A stretch of DNA of 64,000 bases from Paenibacillus plantarum (lineage in GTDB: Bacteria > Bacillota > Bacilli > Paenibacillales > NBRC-103111), in NCBI RefSeq assembly GCF_013141695.1, contig NZ_WHNY01000005.1:238798-302797 (forward strand), in the 5' to 3' direction. The notes below the pieces were generated by a model, which saw only the letters and a list, made by a program, of their open reading frames with translations, was not told where the DNA came from and searched no databases. The translations under genes and the position numbers were made by a program. Shown here piece by piece: positions 45,265-54,972 of this stretch. The first letter of the stretch is position 1, and the number at the start of each line of letters is the position of its first letter.

Positions 45265-46071
45265 ATGAAATGGATGATTCGCGTGGATATGGAAGGCGTC
45301 ACCGGTGTCGTCAATATGAAACAAGTTGTACCGGGTGCGGCGGATTATGAATTCGGCCGAGGTATGCTTATGCACGATTTGCTAGCTGTACTGGACGGTC
45401 TGCTGCAAACACCCGACGATGAGGTCGTGCTGTACGATATTCATTTTTTCGGAACGAATATTGACCTGCACAAGCTTGACTCACGCGTGACCGCAATTTG
45501 CGGCAAGCCACATTATACGCCAGGCAATCGGTCGTATCTCGATGAAAGCTTCGACGGCATGATTTTGCTCGGCTTGCATGCAAGGGCAGAGATGCCGGGT
45601 TCACTACTGAATCATAACTATGAACATGACATTCGTACGATGAGCATCAACGGAGTTGTTGTCGGGGAGATTGGTCTTGAAGCGCTGATGGCCGGCGAAG
45701 CTGGCGTGCCGCTTGTAATGGTGACAGCAGATTCGGAGGGAGCGAAGGAAACTGCCGAGTTGCTGCCGGGTACAATTACTGTCAGCGTCAAGCAGTCGCT
45801 CGGGGATACGGCTGCGGCCTGTCTGCCGCCAGAGAGGACGGCTGCGCTGCTTAAGGAAGGCGCGCTTCGATGCGCGGCTGCTGCAGCCAGGCTGCAACCG
45901 TACCGACTCGACGGTCCGATTGAGCTGGATATGCAGTTCAAGCCAGGAGAGCTGCTAAACCGGTTGCAGTCTCGGCTGACGGAATGTTTTGAGGGACCTA
46001 ATCGGTTGATTTTGCGCGGGGCATCAGTACTAGAGGTGTGGGAGCAGTATTTAATCGCCAAAACGGAGTAA
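45265..46071 (+). CDS. M55-family metallopeptidase (D-aminopeptidase DppA-like)
   Basis: 268 residues. GGAGGG lies 8 bases before the ATG. The five zinc ligands of DppA are matched in kind and position: Asp8 and Glu10 (VDMEG), His60 (YDIHF), His105 (GLHARAEMPGSLLNHN) and Glu135 (VGEIGLEA). DppA-type enzymes form decamers and release N-terminal D-amino acids. The placement 17 bases after a sugar isomerase gene in a glycan cluster suggests action on an amino-acid or acyl-amide substituent of the glycan, or on peptidoglycan peptides. That role is inference. Confidence 0.88.
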   Translation: MKWMIRVDMEGVTGVVNMKQVVPGAADYEFGRGMLMHDLLAVLDGLLQTPDDEVVLYDIHFFGTNIDLHKLDSRVTAICGKPHYTPGNRSYLDESFDGMILLGLHARAEMPGSLLNHNYEHDIRTMSINGVVVGEIGLEALMAGEAGVPLVMVTADSEGAKETAELLPGTITVSVKQSLGDTAAACLPPERTAALLKEGALRCAAAAARLQPYRLDGPIELDMQFKPGELLNRLQSRLTECFEGPNRLILRGASVLEVWEQYLIAKTE

Positions 46072-46283
46072 CCACGCCAGTTAGAAGCTGACAGGAATTC
46101 AGGGAATATAAGGAAGCATGAGAAGGGAATACAGCAAATTTAGCGAATTGAAATGTAAAGCATAGCAACGCCAAAAGACTATAAACCATAGCAGAGCAGC
46201 GTGCCCTTCGTCGGTGCGCTGCCGCCTGTCGTTCGGATATGCTATCATTTTACTGGCCTGGCCGGAAGGACGCGAGGTAAAGA

Positions 46284-48125
46284 ATGAATCGCAGAATCAG
46301 TTTTCAAACGAAGCTGTTTATCGTCTTTTCCATGCTAATCGCCGGTATTATTATTAGCGCTTTCTCCGTGTTCTATTGGTATTATCAGAAGGTAAACATC
46401 GAATCGATGGTTAATACATTTCGCGGAGAATCGCAGAGCCTAGCGCAGCAGCTCGACAATTCGATCTATACAATGGATCGACTCGTCATGCAGATGAAAT
46501 TTAACCCGACGATAGCCAATACCTTCTACTATCTTCCGTTTACGGCGAATGCGCAGACGTATTTTGACGATCAACCTGAGGCTGCCTACAAGGTGAAGGA
46601 AGCGATTTCCTCGATTGTTGGCGTCGATCCACAAATTTTCCACCGGGTATCGATACTAAGTCGTTCGGGTGCATTTCTGGCTACCGGCGCTTATTACGAC
46701 CGATTGACCGTTCGAGATCGGCTGCAAACAATCGATTGGTTCCGTCAGTTTGAAAAGTCCGAATATCGGCTGCTGTTGCCGCCGCATCGCGACGACTGGG
46801 ATAGCGCGGGCAAGCTGGTTGTCTCTGTGATTCGTAAGCTTGGCGAGGCGACTGCGCCGAATGCGTTGATTGAAATTCAACTTCCGTACGACTACATTGA
46901 AACGTTGACGGCTAAGTCGCAGATGGGTGGTAAACGTGTGCTCATTGCTGGCGGCGATGGCCAAACGATCTATCCGTTTTCACCCGAATCTGGGTTGTCA
47001 CGTGTTAGGGACGTACTAACTGAGCTTCAGGCGCAAGGCAAAGCCTCGGAGGGAGAGACGTATGTGCGATTGCCGGATCGCTCCCGACAGCTTGTTGTTT
47101 ATGCCCGGGCGCCGTATTCGGGCTGGACAGTGATGATTGTTCAACCAGAGGGCGAGCTTCTGCGCCCGCAGCGCCAGGCGGGGTATTTGTTCGCGGCCAC
47201 AGGTCTGATCGTCATTGTGCTAACCATGCTAACTTCCTATTTTTCCGCCAAAATGCTCGTAAAACCGCTGCGTCAGCTGCGCGACTCTATGAATAGGGTT
47301 CAGCTCGATTCGCTTCCAGACGCGCATGAGCGGCTGGCTATCGGGAGTGTCATCCCGACCAATACGCATAACGAGCTCCATCATCTCCATCATTCTTTTC
47401 GTAAAATGCTAGATCGCCTCGAAGCGTCGAAAGAGGAAGCGATTCTTTCGCGCTCGCGTGAGTTGCAAGCGCATTTTACTGCGCTCCAGGCACAAATTCA
47501 TCCGCATTTCTTGTATAATACACTTTCTCTGATAGGTGTGCTCGGACAAGAGGCAGGCAACCGGGAGATTGTGCAGTTAACAGCGATGTTGGCGGATATG
47601 TTCCGCTACATGACGTATTCGGCAGAGCAGACGGTTACGCTGCGAGATGAAATTCAACATACGAAAAATTATTTGAATATTATGAAATTTAGATATGAGG
47701 CGCATTTGCAATTTACAATCGACATTCCCCAAGAAATGCTGGAGCTTCGTCTACCCAAGCTGTCGCTGCAGCCATTTGTAGAAAATTGCTTTAAGCACGG
47801 TTTCGCTTCCAAACGGTATCCATGGCGTATTGACATCCGTGGGGCGTTGCTTGAGGACGGCCGCGTTGCGATAGAAATTCGGGATGATGGCGCGGGCTTT
47901 CCCTCGGCTCTGCTAGAACGCTTCGGGCGTGGCGAAGTTTCCGAGGTGGGCATGGAGGCGCTTGGCGTAAGCGGCTTGTACAATACCTACTCGCGGCTGC
48001 AATATCAGGCGGGTGGCCTGCTAGAATTCAGTCTGGACAACGATCCTGACGGCGGGGCAATCGTGCTTATCCATTGGCTGAGACCGGATTTGTCCGGCGA
48101 GCGTGCAAGGAGAGAAGAAACATGA
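46284..48125 (+). CDS. YesM-type sensor histidine kinase
   Basis: 613 residues. Start preceded by GGAAGGACGCGAGG. TM helix ~10-32, extracellular Cache-type sensor to ~290, TM ~295-320, HAMP region ~320-395, phospho-His region QIHPHFLYNTLSLIG and a HATPase_c domain with ENCFKHGF, DDGAGFP and GVSGLYNTYSRLQ. The cognate regulator follows 18 bases downstream. Together they probably control the giant secreted protein and importer that come next. Confidence 0.92.
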   Translation: MNRRISFQTKLFIVFSMLIAGIIISAFSVFYWYYQKVNIESMVNTFRGESQSLAQQLDNSIYTMDRLVMQMKFNPTIANTFYYLPFTANAQTYFDDQPEAAYKVKEAISSIVGVDPQIFHRVSILSRSGAFLATGAYYDRLTVRDRLQTIDWFRQFEKSEYRLLLPPHRDDWDSAGKLVVSVIRKLGEATAPNALIEIQLPYDYIETLTAKSQMGGKRVLIAGGDGQTIYPFSPESGLSRVRDVLTELQAQGKASEGETYVRLPDRSRQLVVYARAPYSGWTVMIVQPEGELLRPQRQAGYLFAATGLIVIVLTMLTSYFSAKMLVKPLRQLRDSMNRVQLDSLPDAHERLAIGSVIPTNTHNELHHLHHSFRKMLDRLEASKEEAILSRSRELQAHFTALQAQIHPHFLYNTLSLIGVLGQEAGNREIVQLTAMLADMFRYMTYSAEQTVTLRDEIQHTKNYLNIMKFRYEAHLQFTIDIPQEMLELRLPKLSLQPFVENCFKHGFASKRYPWRIDIRGALLEDGRVAIEIRDDGAGFPSALLERFGRGEVSEVGMEALGVSGLYNTYSRLQYQAGGLLEFSLDNDPDGGAIVLIHWLRPDLSGERARREET

Positions 48126-48143
48126 AACGGAGGAGGACGGAGG

Positions 48144-49682
48144 ATGCCGACGGTACTCGTAGTTGACGATGAAATCCGTTTTTGCAGAGCGCTTGGTCGA
48201 TGGATCGAGGCGACTGATACGCGTTTCCGCGTCGTTGGTGAGGCATATGACGGCGAGGAGGCGCTGGAGAAGATAGCTGAATTGCGGCCGGATGTCTTAT
48301 TTACCGATATTCGGATGCAGGTCATGGATGGCTTGCAATTGATCGCTGAAATGAAGCGGCGATATGCCGATGTGGTTCCGGTTATCGTCAGCTCGTACGA
48401 TGATTTCGATTATACGCGAAGGGCGATCCGGCTCCATGCCGAGGATTATTTGCTGAAGCCGCTGCGTGAGGAGGATCTGCGAGAGGTTCTGGAGCGGGTC
48501 GCGGCAAAGCTGCACGACGCCGAGCAGCGGCGCGACGCCGTTTGGCTTCAGGAGACGGTGGATCAAGGGGGACCGCTGGCCGGGCAAAAAGTTCCAGAGG
48601 GCTTAAGCTATACATCGCATACGCTTTCGCTTTGGTGTGCGGGTCCGTACTGCGCCTCGCCGGACGATGCGCTGCACCCAGGCAAGGCGTTCTGGGCCTC
48701 GGCGCCATGGACGTCGAGCTTGCCTGAGCCCAATCCAGGCCAGCTCGGCTGGTGGGTACTTGAGGGCGAGCGCGCCAACGAGCGGCTGCTGCTGGTCGGG
48801 GGAAACGGCGGGGAGCTCCATACTTCTTCGTACGCGGAGGCCGTGTCGCATGCACTGCTGGCGCATGCAGCTAGCCGGCGCATGCCGCTGACGGTTGTCG
48901 CCGGCAGCCTGCAAGGACTTGGCGAGCTCCGTCGCGTCGCCCAGGAGCTGCGCAGCCGGCTGCCGCTGGCGGCAGGCATCGGCCGTTCGGGCTTCGGCCA
49001 TCAGGCCGAGCGCGGGCGGACGGAAGCGCCCCGCGACGATTACCGCCGGTTAGCTCAGGCCGTGGTGCGCCGGCAACCGGAGGCGGTGCGCACGGAGTTG
49101 GAGCGGCTAACGAAGATATGGGAGGCAGAGGCAGCGACGCAGCTGCGTGTGGATATGCTGCTGAGGCAGACGCTGTACGATTTGAAGGAGCATTGGCAAA
49201 CATTCCGCGACGAGACGTTCATCCTCGCGAGTCAGGAGTTGGACACGCTCCTGTCTCACTCACTGGATTACGGCGAGCTGCGCGAAGGCGCTGCCTCCCT
49301 GTTCGCGGAGCTGATGAAGCTGAGTGAGGACAAGGACGTGTCGCTTGAAGCTCGTTTATCCGCTCATCAGGAGGAAAACGTCACCCGCATCGAGCAGTAC
49401 CTGCGCGCGCATTACGCTTCACCGATTACGCTTCAGCAGTTGTCTCGTCAGTTCGGGCTGGTGCCGAATTATTTGAGTGCTATGTTCAAGAAGGCGCGCG
49501 GCGTGACGCCGGGCGAATACGTGACGGTATGGCGCGTACAGCAGGCCAAATCGCTGATGGCGAGCTCGCCAGAGCTGCTGCTAAAGGATATTGCCGACCG
49601 GGTTGGCTACTCCGATTCGCTGTATTTTAGCCGTGTTTTTAAAAAGGTGACCGGGCAATCGCCCTCGGAATTTATGAAATAA
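48144..49682 (+). CDS. YesN-type response regulator
   Basis: 512 residues. GGAGGACGGAGG lies just upstream. Receiver 1-~120 with VVDDEIRF, phosphoacceptor in LFTDIRMQVMDG and LKPLREED. The middle (~130-390) is unusually Ala/Arg/Leu-rich and GC-rich. AraC DNA-binding domain ~405-512 (FGLVPNYLSAMFKKARG; VGYSDSLYFSRVFKKVTGQ). Partner of the kinase at 46284. Confidence 0.92.
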   Translation: MPTVLVVDDEIRFCRALGRWIEATDTRFRVVGEAYDGEEALEKIAELRPDVLFTDIRMQVMDGLQLIAEMKRRYADVVPVIVSSYDDFDYTRRAIRLHAEDYLLKPLREEDLREVLERVAAKLHDAEQRRDAVWLQETVDQGGPLAGQKVPEGLSYTSHTLSLWCAGPYCASPDDALHPGKAFWASAPWTSSLPEPNPGQLGWWVLEGERANERLLLVGGNGGELHTSSYAEAVSHALLAHAASRRMPLTVVAGSLQGLGELRRVAQELRSRLPLAAGIGRSGFGHQAERGRTEAPRDDYRRLAQAVVRRQPEAVRTELERLTKIWEAEAATQLRVDMLLRQTLYDLKEHWQTFRDETFILASQELDTLLSHSLDYGELREGAASLFAELMKLSEDKDVSLEARLSAHQEENVTRIEQYLRAHYASPITLQQLSRQFGLVPNYLSAMFKKARGVTPGEYVTVWRVQQAKSLMASSPELLLKDIADRVGYSDSLYFSRVFKKVTGQSPSEFMK

Positions 49683-49817
49683 GCGTTTTTTGTCCGAATC
49701 ATCGCAAAAGCCGTCGATTTGTCCATATCGTTCTCGGATTCGTCTATTCTCAAGGCGAAAATCCGAAGCGTATACTTGCCATGTAAGCGATATCATTTTA
49801 CATGGAGGTGCAATGGA

Positions 49818-52800
49818 TTGAACAGTAAACGTCTAAGATTCACAATGGGAGGGGAGCGCAAGAGGGAACTTCGGCTGGTATTGGTCTGGCTGCTCGTCTG
49901 GACAATGCTGCTGCCGGTCTTCGGTTTACAGGCCGCCTATGCGGACGGCGTGACTGGTGACCCCCCGTTAGTGGACGAATCGTTCGAGTCGATGACGGTT
50001 GGCTCGACGCCGTCGGGTTGGGGCGTGTCGGCCACTGGCGATTCTTATGTGCAGGTGAAGCAGGAGAGCAGTGGTAACAACTATTTGCAAATTTACGATG
50101 CCAGTCAAAAGAATACGCAGGGTATCCAAAAGTCGTTCGCCTCGCAAACCGGACGGGTTACCGTTGAAGCACTAGTGCAGCTTCCGCCTGGCGGCACGTC
50201 CGGCAAAGAAAATGTGCTGTTCTATGTGCTTGATTCGACGGGCAAGGCGGGAGTGGCATTGAACCTTATGCCTACCCGTATCTTATCGTACCGCACAGTG
50301 GGCGGCACGACGACCAGTACGACGCTGGCGCAGGGGCTAGCCATGTCGTCTTGGCAGCATATCATCGTGTCGGCAGATTTATCCGCTAAGACATTCGATT
50401 TTTACTTGAATGGTTCGTTGGCAGCAACCGGGGTTTCGTTCCGTTATGACGATGTAACGAGCCTCAGCCGTTTGCAAGTAACGGGCGCGTATTACAACGA
50501 GACATCGAACCCGGTTCGCGTGGTCAATTTGGATGGGGTAAAAATATACACAGGTGATGTAAGGCTGCTAACGTCGCCTGCGCTGTCGCCCGATACGACG
50601 TCAACAGTTCCTGGTCAGCCGATCGAATTAACGTTCACGGATGATGCGGCTTGGCGGGCGGCAATCACGAAAGTGACCGTCGATAATGCAAATGTAGCTG
50701 CCTCGGTGTATGCAGCCTCTATCGGCAAGTTAACACTGGACGCATCGCTGTTTCCGGAAGGCAAAACATATACCATCGCGGTACAAGCGGACGGTTATTT
50801 AACCACAACGGTACAACAGGTCATTTATGCTGATCTGCTGGAAGAAACGTTCACTAGTATGGCGCTAGGTTCGACTCCTTCCGGCTGGGGCGTGTCGGTG
50901 ACCGGTGATTCGTATGTCAAGGTAAAGGAGAAGCTCGACGGCGATCGCTATCTGCAAATTTATGATGCTAGCCGTCAAAATACGCAGGGGATCACGAAGA
51001 CGTTCTCGGCGCAAAGCGGCACGTTTACGATTCAGGCCGATGTGCAGCTTCCGGAGGGTGCGACGGCGGGTAAAGAAAATATCTTGTTTTATGTGAATGA
51101 TACAACAGGCAAAACCGCTGTGGCGCTCAATCTGCTGTCGACCAAAATTACATCGTTCCACACGGTCGGCACAACGACGACGACTACGGATGTAGCGACT
51201 TCTCTGTCGACTCACGCTTGGCGTAATCTGGCGATCGCCATTCATCCCGAGACGGTAACTTATGACGTCTATGTGGACGGCACACTGAAGAAAAGCGCAA
51301 TTCCATTCCGTTACGACGGAACGGTTAATCTGTCTTCGCTTCGGGTAAGCGGTGCTTACTACGGTGACGCAGCGAACTATGTGCGCATCGCCAATCTGGA
51401 CAACGTTCGCATTTATCAGGGAATGCCCGAGCTTCCTGAGGCGGAGCAGCCAGTCGCTCCTCCTGCGCCTGGCACAGAAACGAATTCGTTCGATAGCTAT
51501 TCGAGTGTCTTCCTGTCTTCCCGCTGGTGGCGGACAGACGGCCAGGACGGCCAGCTTGGCACACTGGACGTGCTAAAGCGTTTTATGGCGACGGATGACA
51601 AGTGGACGTATTTGACGGAGCAGGATAAAATCTCGAATATCGTCCGGCTCGGTGTCGGCTTCCAGGGGTCGCTAAATATGAACAACGGCACTGGAGGTCG
51701 GGCCAAATATTATGACGGCACCGACATTGTCGCTCCGTGGATGACTTGGGGCGCAACTTGGGGCAGTATGAGTGACCCCGTGTATTACAACCAGGTGCTG
51801 GCGACGGCCAAAAGCGCCATTGACGCTGGTGCGTCGTCATTTCAATTTGATGACTGGGTGGGCAGCGTGGATGCCTACAAATTCGGTGGCGACTTCTGCG
51901 CGCCTTGCATGACCGCATTCCGGGATTACCTACAGGAGCACTATACAACTTCGGAGCTAAGCGGCTTTGGCATCGATAATATTGCGACGTTCAATTATAA
52001 GACGTTTTTGCAAACGACGCTGGATGTGGAAACCAATGCCGATTATATGACGAAAAAGGCGCTTACGCCGCTCGACAGCATTTTCGGTGCGTTTATGAAG
52101 CAGGAAGCGATTAACTTCCATACCCGCATGCGAGAGGATATGGAGACGTACGCCGGACGGCCGATTGAATATTCGAATAACGCTTCGTTTATTCGTGATG
52201 CCAGCACTCAAACGCATTTCATCCACGATTTGTTTGATTATGGCATGGGTGAGCATAACGAGGGTGCGATGAGTCTGAACAATATTGTGACGAACGGCAC
52301 GATTGCCTCCGGGCTCGGCAAACCGCATATCATGTCGCCGCTACCGTTTCAAGTAGGGAATATTCGGCAATCGCTTGCCGCTGCCTACGCCCTTGGCCAG
52401 TATATGCTTGTGCCGTGGGACGCGTGGCTGGAAGGCTCGACTCGCTATTTCGGAACGGTCGAGCAGTACGGGGAAATGTTCCATTTTATCCGGCAATATC
52501 CCTTCTTGTTCGACGGGCACGAGCCGCCGGCTAAGGTGGGCATTCTGCTGAAATGGAACGAATTGAACGGCAATACACTGACCGACTTGTCAATGAAGCT
52601 GTTTAAGGCAGGTGTGCCGTTCCGTACGGTGACGGCGAACGACAGTCTGCCGCACTATGATTTGCGAGCTCAGACGCTGGAAGGTCTGGACACGCTGATC
52701 GCTTATTCTCCGGTGTCGTCCTTTGACTCGGATGATCAGCAGCGCATTACGGATACAGAGGCTGAGGTAGTGTCTGTGCCGACGATCGACTCAGCATGGC

Positions 52801-54614
52801 TTGCCGACCATAGTGCAGTGAGCGTCAGTGTCGTCGATCAGGTGTATGCGATCGTTCGCTCCTCTGCAGACGCCAATGCGCCGAAGTCGGTGCATCTGCT
52901 CAACCGTAAGGGTGAATCTGTTACGGGTGCGAAGGTGACACTGACGGATACGGATTTCTTTGGTGGCGCTTCGCTCCAGGCGGTGCTCTACCGTCCGGGT
53001 CAAGACCCGTTGCCACTCGCGGTGACGAGCGCGGGAAGCGGCAAGCATGAGCTAACGGTGCCGGAGCTGGCCGAGTGGGGCATCCTGCGCATCGGCAGCG
53101 GCACTGCGGCATCGCTTACGGCGGAAGACGACTTTGCGGTGCAAGCGCCATGGTCAGGGCTTGCGATCGGCAACCCGACGCGAGACGGCGGCGTTACAGT
53201 GAGCGGCGTGACGTACCAGCTCGCGAGCAAGGGGAGTGGCCTGCATGTCCCAGTAACGGGAGATAACGGCTCGATGGACCAATTCTCTTATGTTTATCGC
53301 CATATTGATGCTACACCACTGCAAAATTACGAATTATCGGTTAAGCTGGAGCCAAACGCTAGCGAGACGTCTGGTGCCTTGTCAGGATTGATGGTTCGCG
53401 AGACGTCTGCTTCCAACGCCAAGTTTGTAGCGGCCGCTTACGCAGAGGGCAGCGGCTGGAAACTTTACTGGCGCGATGAGGACAACGGCCAGGTTGGCGC
53501 TGTAAATCTTGATGTAAGCGCCACGTCCGGTTATTTGAAGTTAGCGCGCGAAGGTGGTCGGTACCATGCTTATTATTCGGCTGACGGCGTTACGTACGGT
53601 GCGTCGCTCGGCTCGCATGAGCTGTCCATGCGCATGCCGCTCGGCGGAGGCTTTGCAGCCGCAGGCAAGCAAGCCTCAGCGTTTACTGCGTCCTTAACTG
53701 GACTTGCGTTAAACTATGGCGGACTGACGCTGCCTCCAGGTGAGTTGACGGAAGTGAATCTTAGTGGCTTGCCCGAACCGTTCGTGCTTGATGCCAGTGC
53801 ACCTTTGACGGTGAGTGCGTCGTTCAACGATAACGGGACGGTTGCGGAAGCGGAAATTACCGGTGAGCATATCGTCTTCACCAGCTCCGACCCGGCGGTC
53901 GCCACTGTGAATGCGGAGGGCGTCGTCCGTGCCGTTAGTGTCGGGGAAACGACGGTGACGGCGCAGTTTACCGCTGGAGGCGTGACGGTGACAGGCACCC
54001 TCGCGGTCGAGGTGACCTTGGCCGATCCGGTGCTGCTGGACGAATCATTCGACAGCTATGGCGAAACGGACGTGCCGTTGCACTGGACATATAAGCCAGT
54101 GCTGGATGGCGGGTCATATATTCAGATCTCCGAATTGCCTTCTGCTACCGACAAAAGCTTAAACGTCTATGACAATACAGGTGGCAGCTTCCCAAGCGCG
54201 ACAGCGGAGTTCGTGAAGCAAAAACGTACCGTGACGATCGACTTTAATTTCCGCATTAATCTTGGCACGAATCCGGCGACGGGCGGCGGTATTGCCGTGT
54301 ACGTGCAGTCGCAGGGCAGCGCTAACGCTGTGTCCCTGCTTGCCGATCAGACCGGTTTCTGGTATTTGGACGGTACGCAGACCGTTGTTGCTGCTCCGCT
54401 GGCGTCGGATCAGTGGTACGCGGTGCGTCTGGTTGTCAATCCGCAGACGCAGAAGATGGATATGTATCTGGATGGCACGCAGGTTGTGTCACAGGGCAAT
54501 TTCCGTCAGACGGCCGACGATATTACGAAGATCATGGTCGGTGGCAGTACGACCGGTGTGAATACGCAAATTTATTGGAACAATGTGAAGGTGACCGCAG
54601 GGGCGCCGGAGTAA
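49818..54614 (+). CDS. Giant secreted protein with unclassified barrel and concanavalin-like modules
   Basis: 1598 residues from TTG at 49818, which has GGAGG (49804-49808) 9 bases upstream; the frame is open to 49719 without a site. Signal peptide ~1-50. Two near-duplicate concanavalin-like modules (~50-240 and ~340-525; both with LQIYDAS, FYV-D-TGK and YY-D/E). A (beta/alpha)8-type domain ~560-1000 has SSFQFDDWVGS and GGDFCAPCMTAFRDYL, resembling retaining GH-A enzymes but not a family I can name. Then a DUF1349-like sheet (~1115-1300), a Big_2 Ig-like domain (~1310-1400; FTSSDPAVATVNAEG) and a third concanavalin-like module to the end. It is probably an extracellular glycosidase feeding the importer at 55080-58705. 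Confidence 0.75.
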   Translation: MNSKRLRFTMGGERKRELRLVLVWLLVWTMLLPVFGLQAAYADGVTGDPPLVDESFESMTVGSTPSGWGVSATGDSYVQVKQESSGNNYLQIYDASQKNTQGIQKSFASQTGRVTVEALVQLPPGGTSGKENVLFYVLDSTGKAGVALNLMPTRILSYRTVGGTTTSTTLAQGLAMSSWQHIIVSADLSAKTFDFYLNGSLAATGVSFRYDDVTSLSRLQVTGAYYNETSNPVRVVNLDGVKIYTGDVRLLTSPALSPDTTSTVPGQPIELTFTDDAAWRAAITKVTVDNANVAASVYAASIGKLTLDASLFPEGKTYTIAVQADGYLTTTVQQVIYADLLEETFTSMALGSTPSGWGVSVTGDSYVKVKEKLDGDRYLQIYDASRQNTQGITKTFSAQSGTFTIQADVQLPEGATAGKENILFYVNDTTGKTAVALNLLSTKITSFHTVGTTTTTTDVATSLSTHAWRNLAIAIHPETVTYDVYVDGTLKKSAIPFRYDGTVNLSSLRVSGAYYGDAANYVRIANLDNVRIYQGMPELPEAEQPVAPPAPGTETNSFDSYSSVFLSSRWWRTDGQDGQLGTLDVLKRFMATDDKWTYLTEQDKISNIVRLGVGFQGSLNMNNGTGGRAKYYDGTDIVAPWMTWGATWGSMSDPVYYNQVLATAKSAIDAGASSFQFDDWVGSVDAYKFGGDFCAPCMTAFRDYLQEHYTTSELSGFGIDNIATFNYKTFLQTTLDVETNADYMTKKALTPLDSIFGAFMKQEAINFHTRMREDMETYAGRPIEYSNNASFIRDASTQTHFIHDLFDYGMGEHNEGAMSLNNIVTNGTIASGLGKPHIMSPLPFQVGNIRQSLAAAYALGQYMLVPWDAWLEGSTRYFGTVEQYGEMFHFIRQYPFLFDGHEPPAKVGILLKWNELNGNTLTDLSMKLFKAGVPFRTVTANDSLPHYDLRAQTLEGLDTLIAYSPVSSFDSDDQQRITDTEAEVVSVPTIDSAWLADHSAVSVSVVDQVYAIVRSSADANAPKSVHLLNRKGESVTGAKVTLTDTDFFGGASLQAVLYRPGQDPLPLAVTSAGSGKHELTVPELAEWGILRIGSGTAASLTAEDDFAVQAPWSGLAIGNPTRDGGVTVSGVTYQLASKGSGLHVPVTGDNGSMDQFSYVYRHIDATPLQNYELSVKLEPNASETSGALSGLMVRETSASNAKFVAAAYAEGSGWKLYWRDEDNGQVGAVNLDVSATSGYLKLAREGGRYHAYYSADGVTYGASLGSHELSMRMPLGGGFAAAGKQASAFTASLTGLALNYGGLTLPPGELTEVNLSGLPEPFVLDASAPLTVSASFNDNGTVAEAEITGEHIVFTSSDPAVATVNAEGVVRAVSVGETTVTAQFTAGGVTVTGTLAVEVTLADPVLLDESFDSYGETDVPLHWTYKPVLDGGSYIQISELPSATDKSLNVYDNTGGSFPSATAEFVKQKRTVTIDFNFRINLGTNPATGGGIAVYVQSQGSANAVSLLADQTGFWYLDGTQTVVAAPLASDQWYAVRLVVNPQTQKMDMYLDGTQVVSQGNFRQTADDITKIMVGGSTTGVNTQIYWNNVKVTAGAPE

Positions 54615-54669
54615 AGCATAGGCGCGCATGCAGGCTCCGGTCTCTATTTTTACAGTGAACAAGAATCCA

Positions 54670-54689
54670 GGGGGCCCCTCAAGGCCCCC
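54670..54689 (+). terminator. Short GC-rich hairpin after the giant gene
   Basis: GGGGGCC (54670-54676) / GGCCCCC (54683-54689) with a CCTCAA loop. No T tract follows, so termination is uncertain. Confidence 0.45.
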
Positions 54690-54721
54690 AACTTCTAACC
54701 TCCAGCTCCAACCTCCAAGCT

Positions 54722-54808
54722 CCAACCCCAACCCCAACCCCAACCCCAACCCCAACCCCAACCCCAACCCCAACCCCAACCCCAACCCCAACCCCAACCC
54801 CAACCCCA
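54722..54808. repeat. CCCCAA hexanucleotide repeat, 13 perfect copies
   Basis: Thirteen exact CCCCAA units cover 54726-54803, with partial units at both ends and degenerate CTCCAA-type copies before (54690-54721). The minus strand is (GGGGTT)n, able to form G-quadruplexes and identical to the Tetrahymena telomere unit. It lies between the giant secreted-protein gene and the importer promoter. The open frames across it (Pro-Asn or Gly-Leu repeats) are not genes. Confidence 0.95.
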
Positions 54809-54953
54809 CAGTTGCCAGGTAGATACTATTGGAGAGGGACAAAGTGAAGGAATGAGAAGTAAGAGAAGATTATGGAGTAACTCCTGTCAAAGATGCAAAA
54901 TTGCTTTTCTTTTATTCATCCATAATCGTCTTCGATTCGTCTATTTCCCCCTA

Positions 54954-54972
54954 ATGAAAGCGCTTATATAAT
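54954..54972 (+). promoter_or_regulatory. Candidate promoter -10 with overlapping cre site for the importer operon
   Basis: ATGAAAGCGCTTATAT (54954-54969) fits the cre pattern, and TATAAT (54967-54972) is a perfect -10. The -35 region 17 bp upstream (TTTCCC) is weak, as expected for an activator-dependent promoter under the YesN-type regulator. The importer gene starts 108 bases downstream. Confidence 0.6.

Noticed and set aside
46200..46260. GC-rich hairpin before the second kinase gene
   Set aside because: A GCAGCG/CGCTGC pairing exists, but the stem is short and interrupted and there is no T tract.
54628..54822. Open frame encoding a Pro-Asn repeat protein, and its reverse Gly-Leu counterpart
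   Set aside because: Both arise solely from translation of the CCCCAA tract and lack a ribosome binding site or conserved domain.
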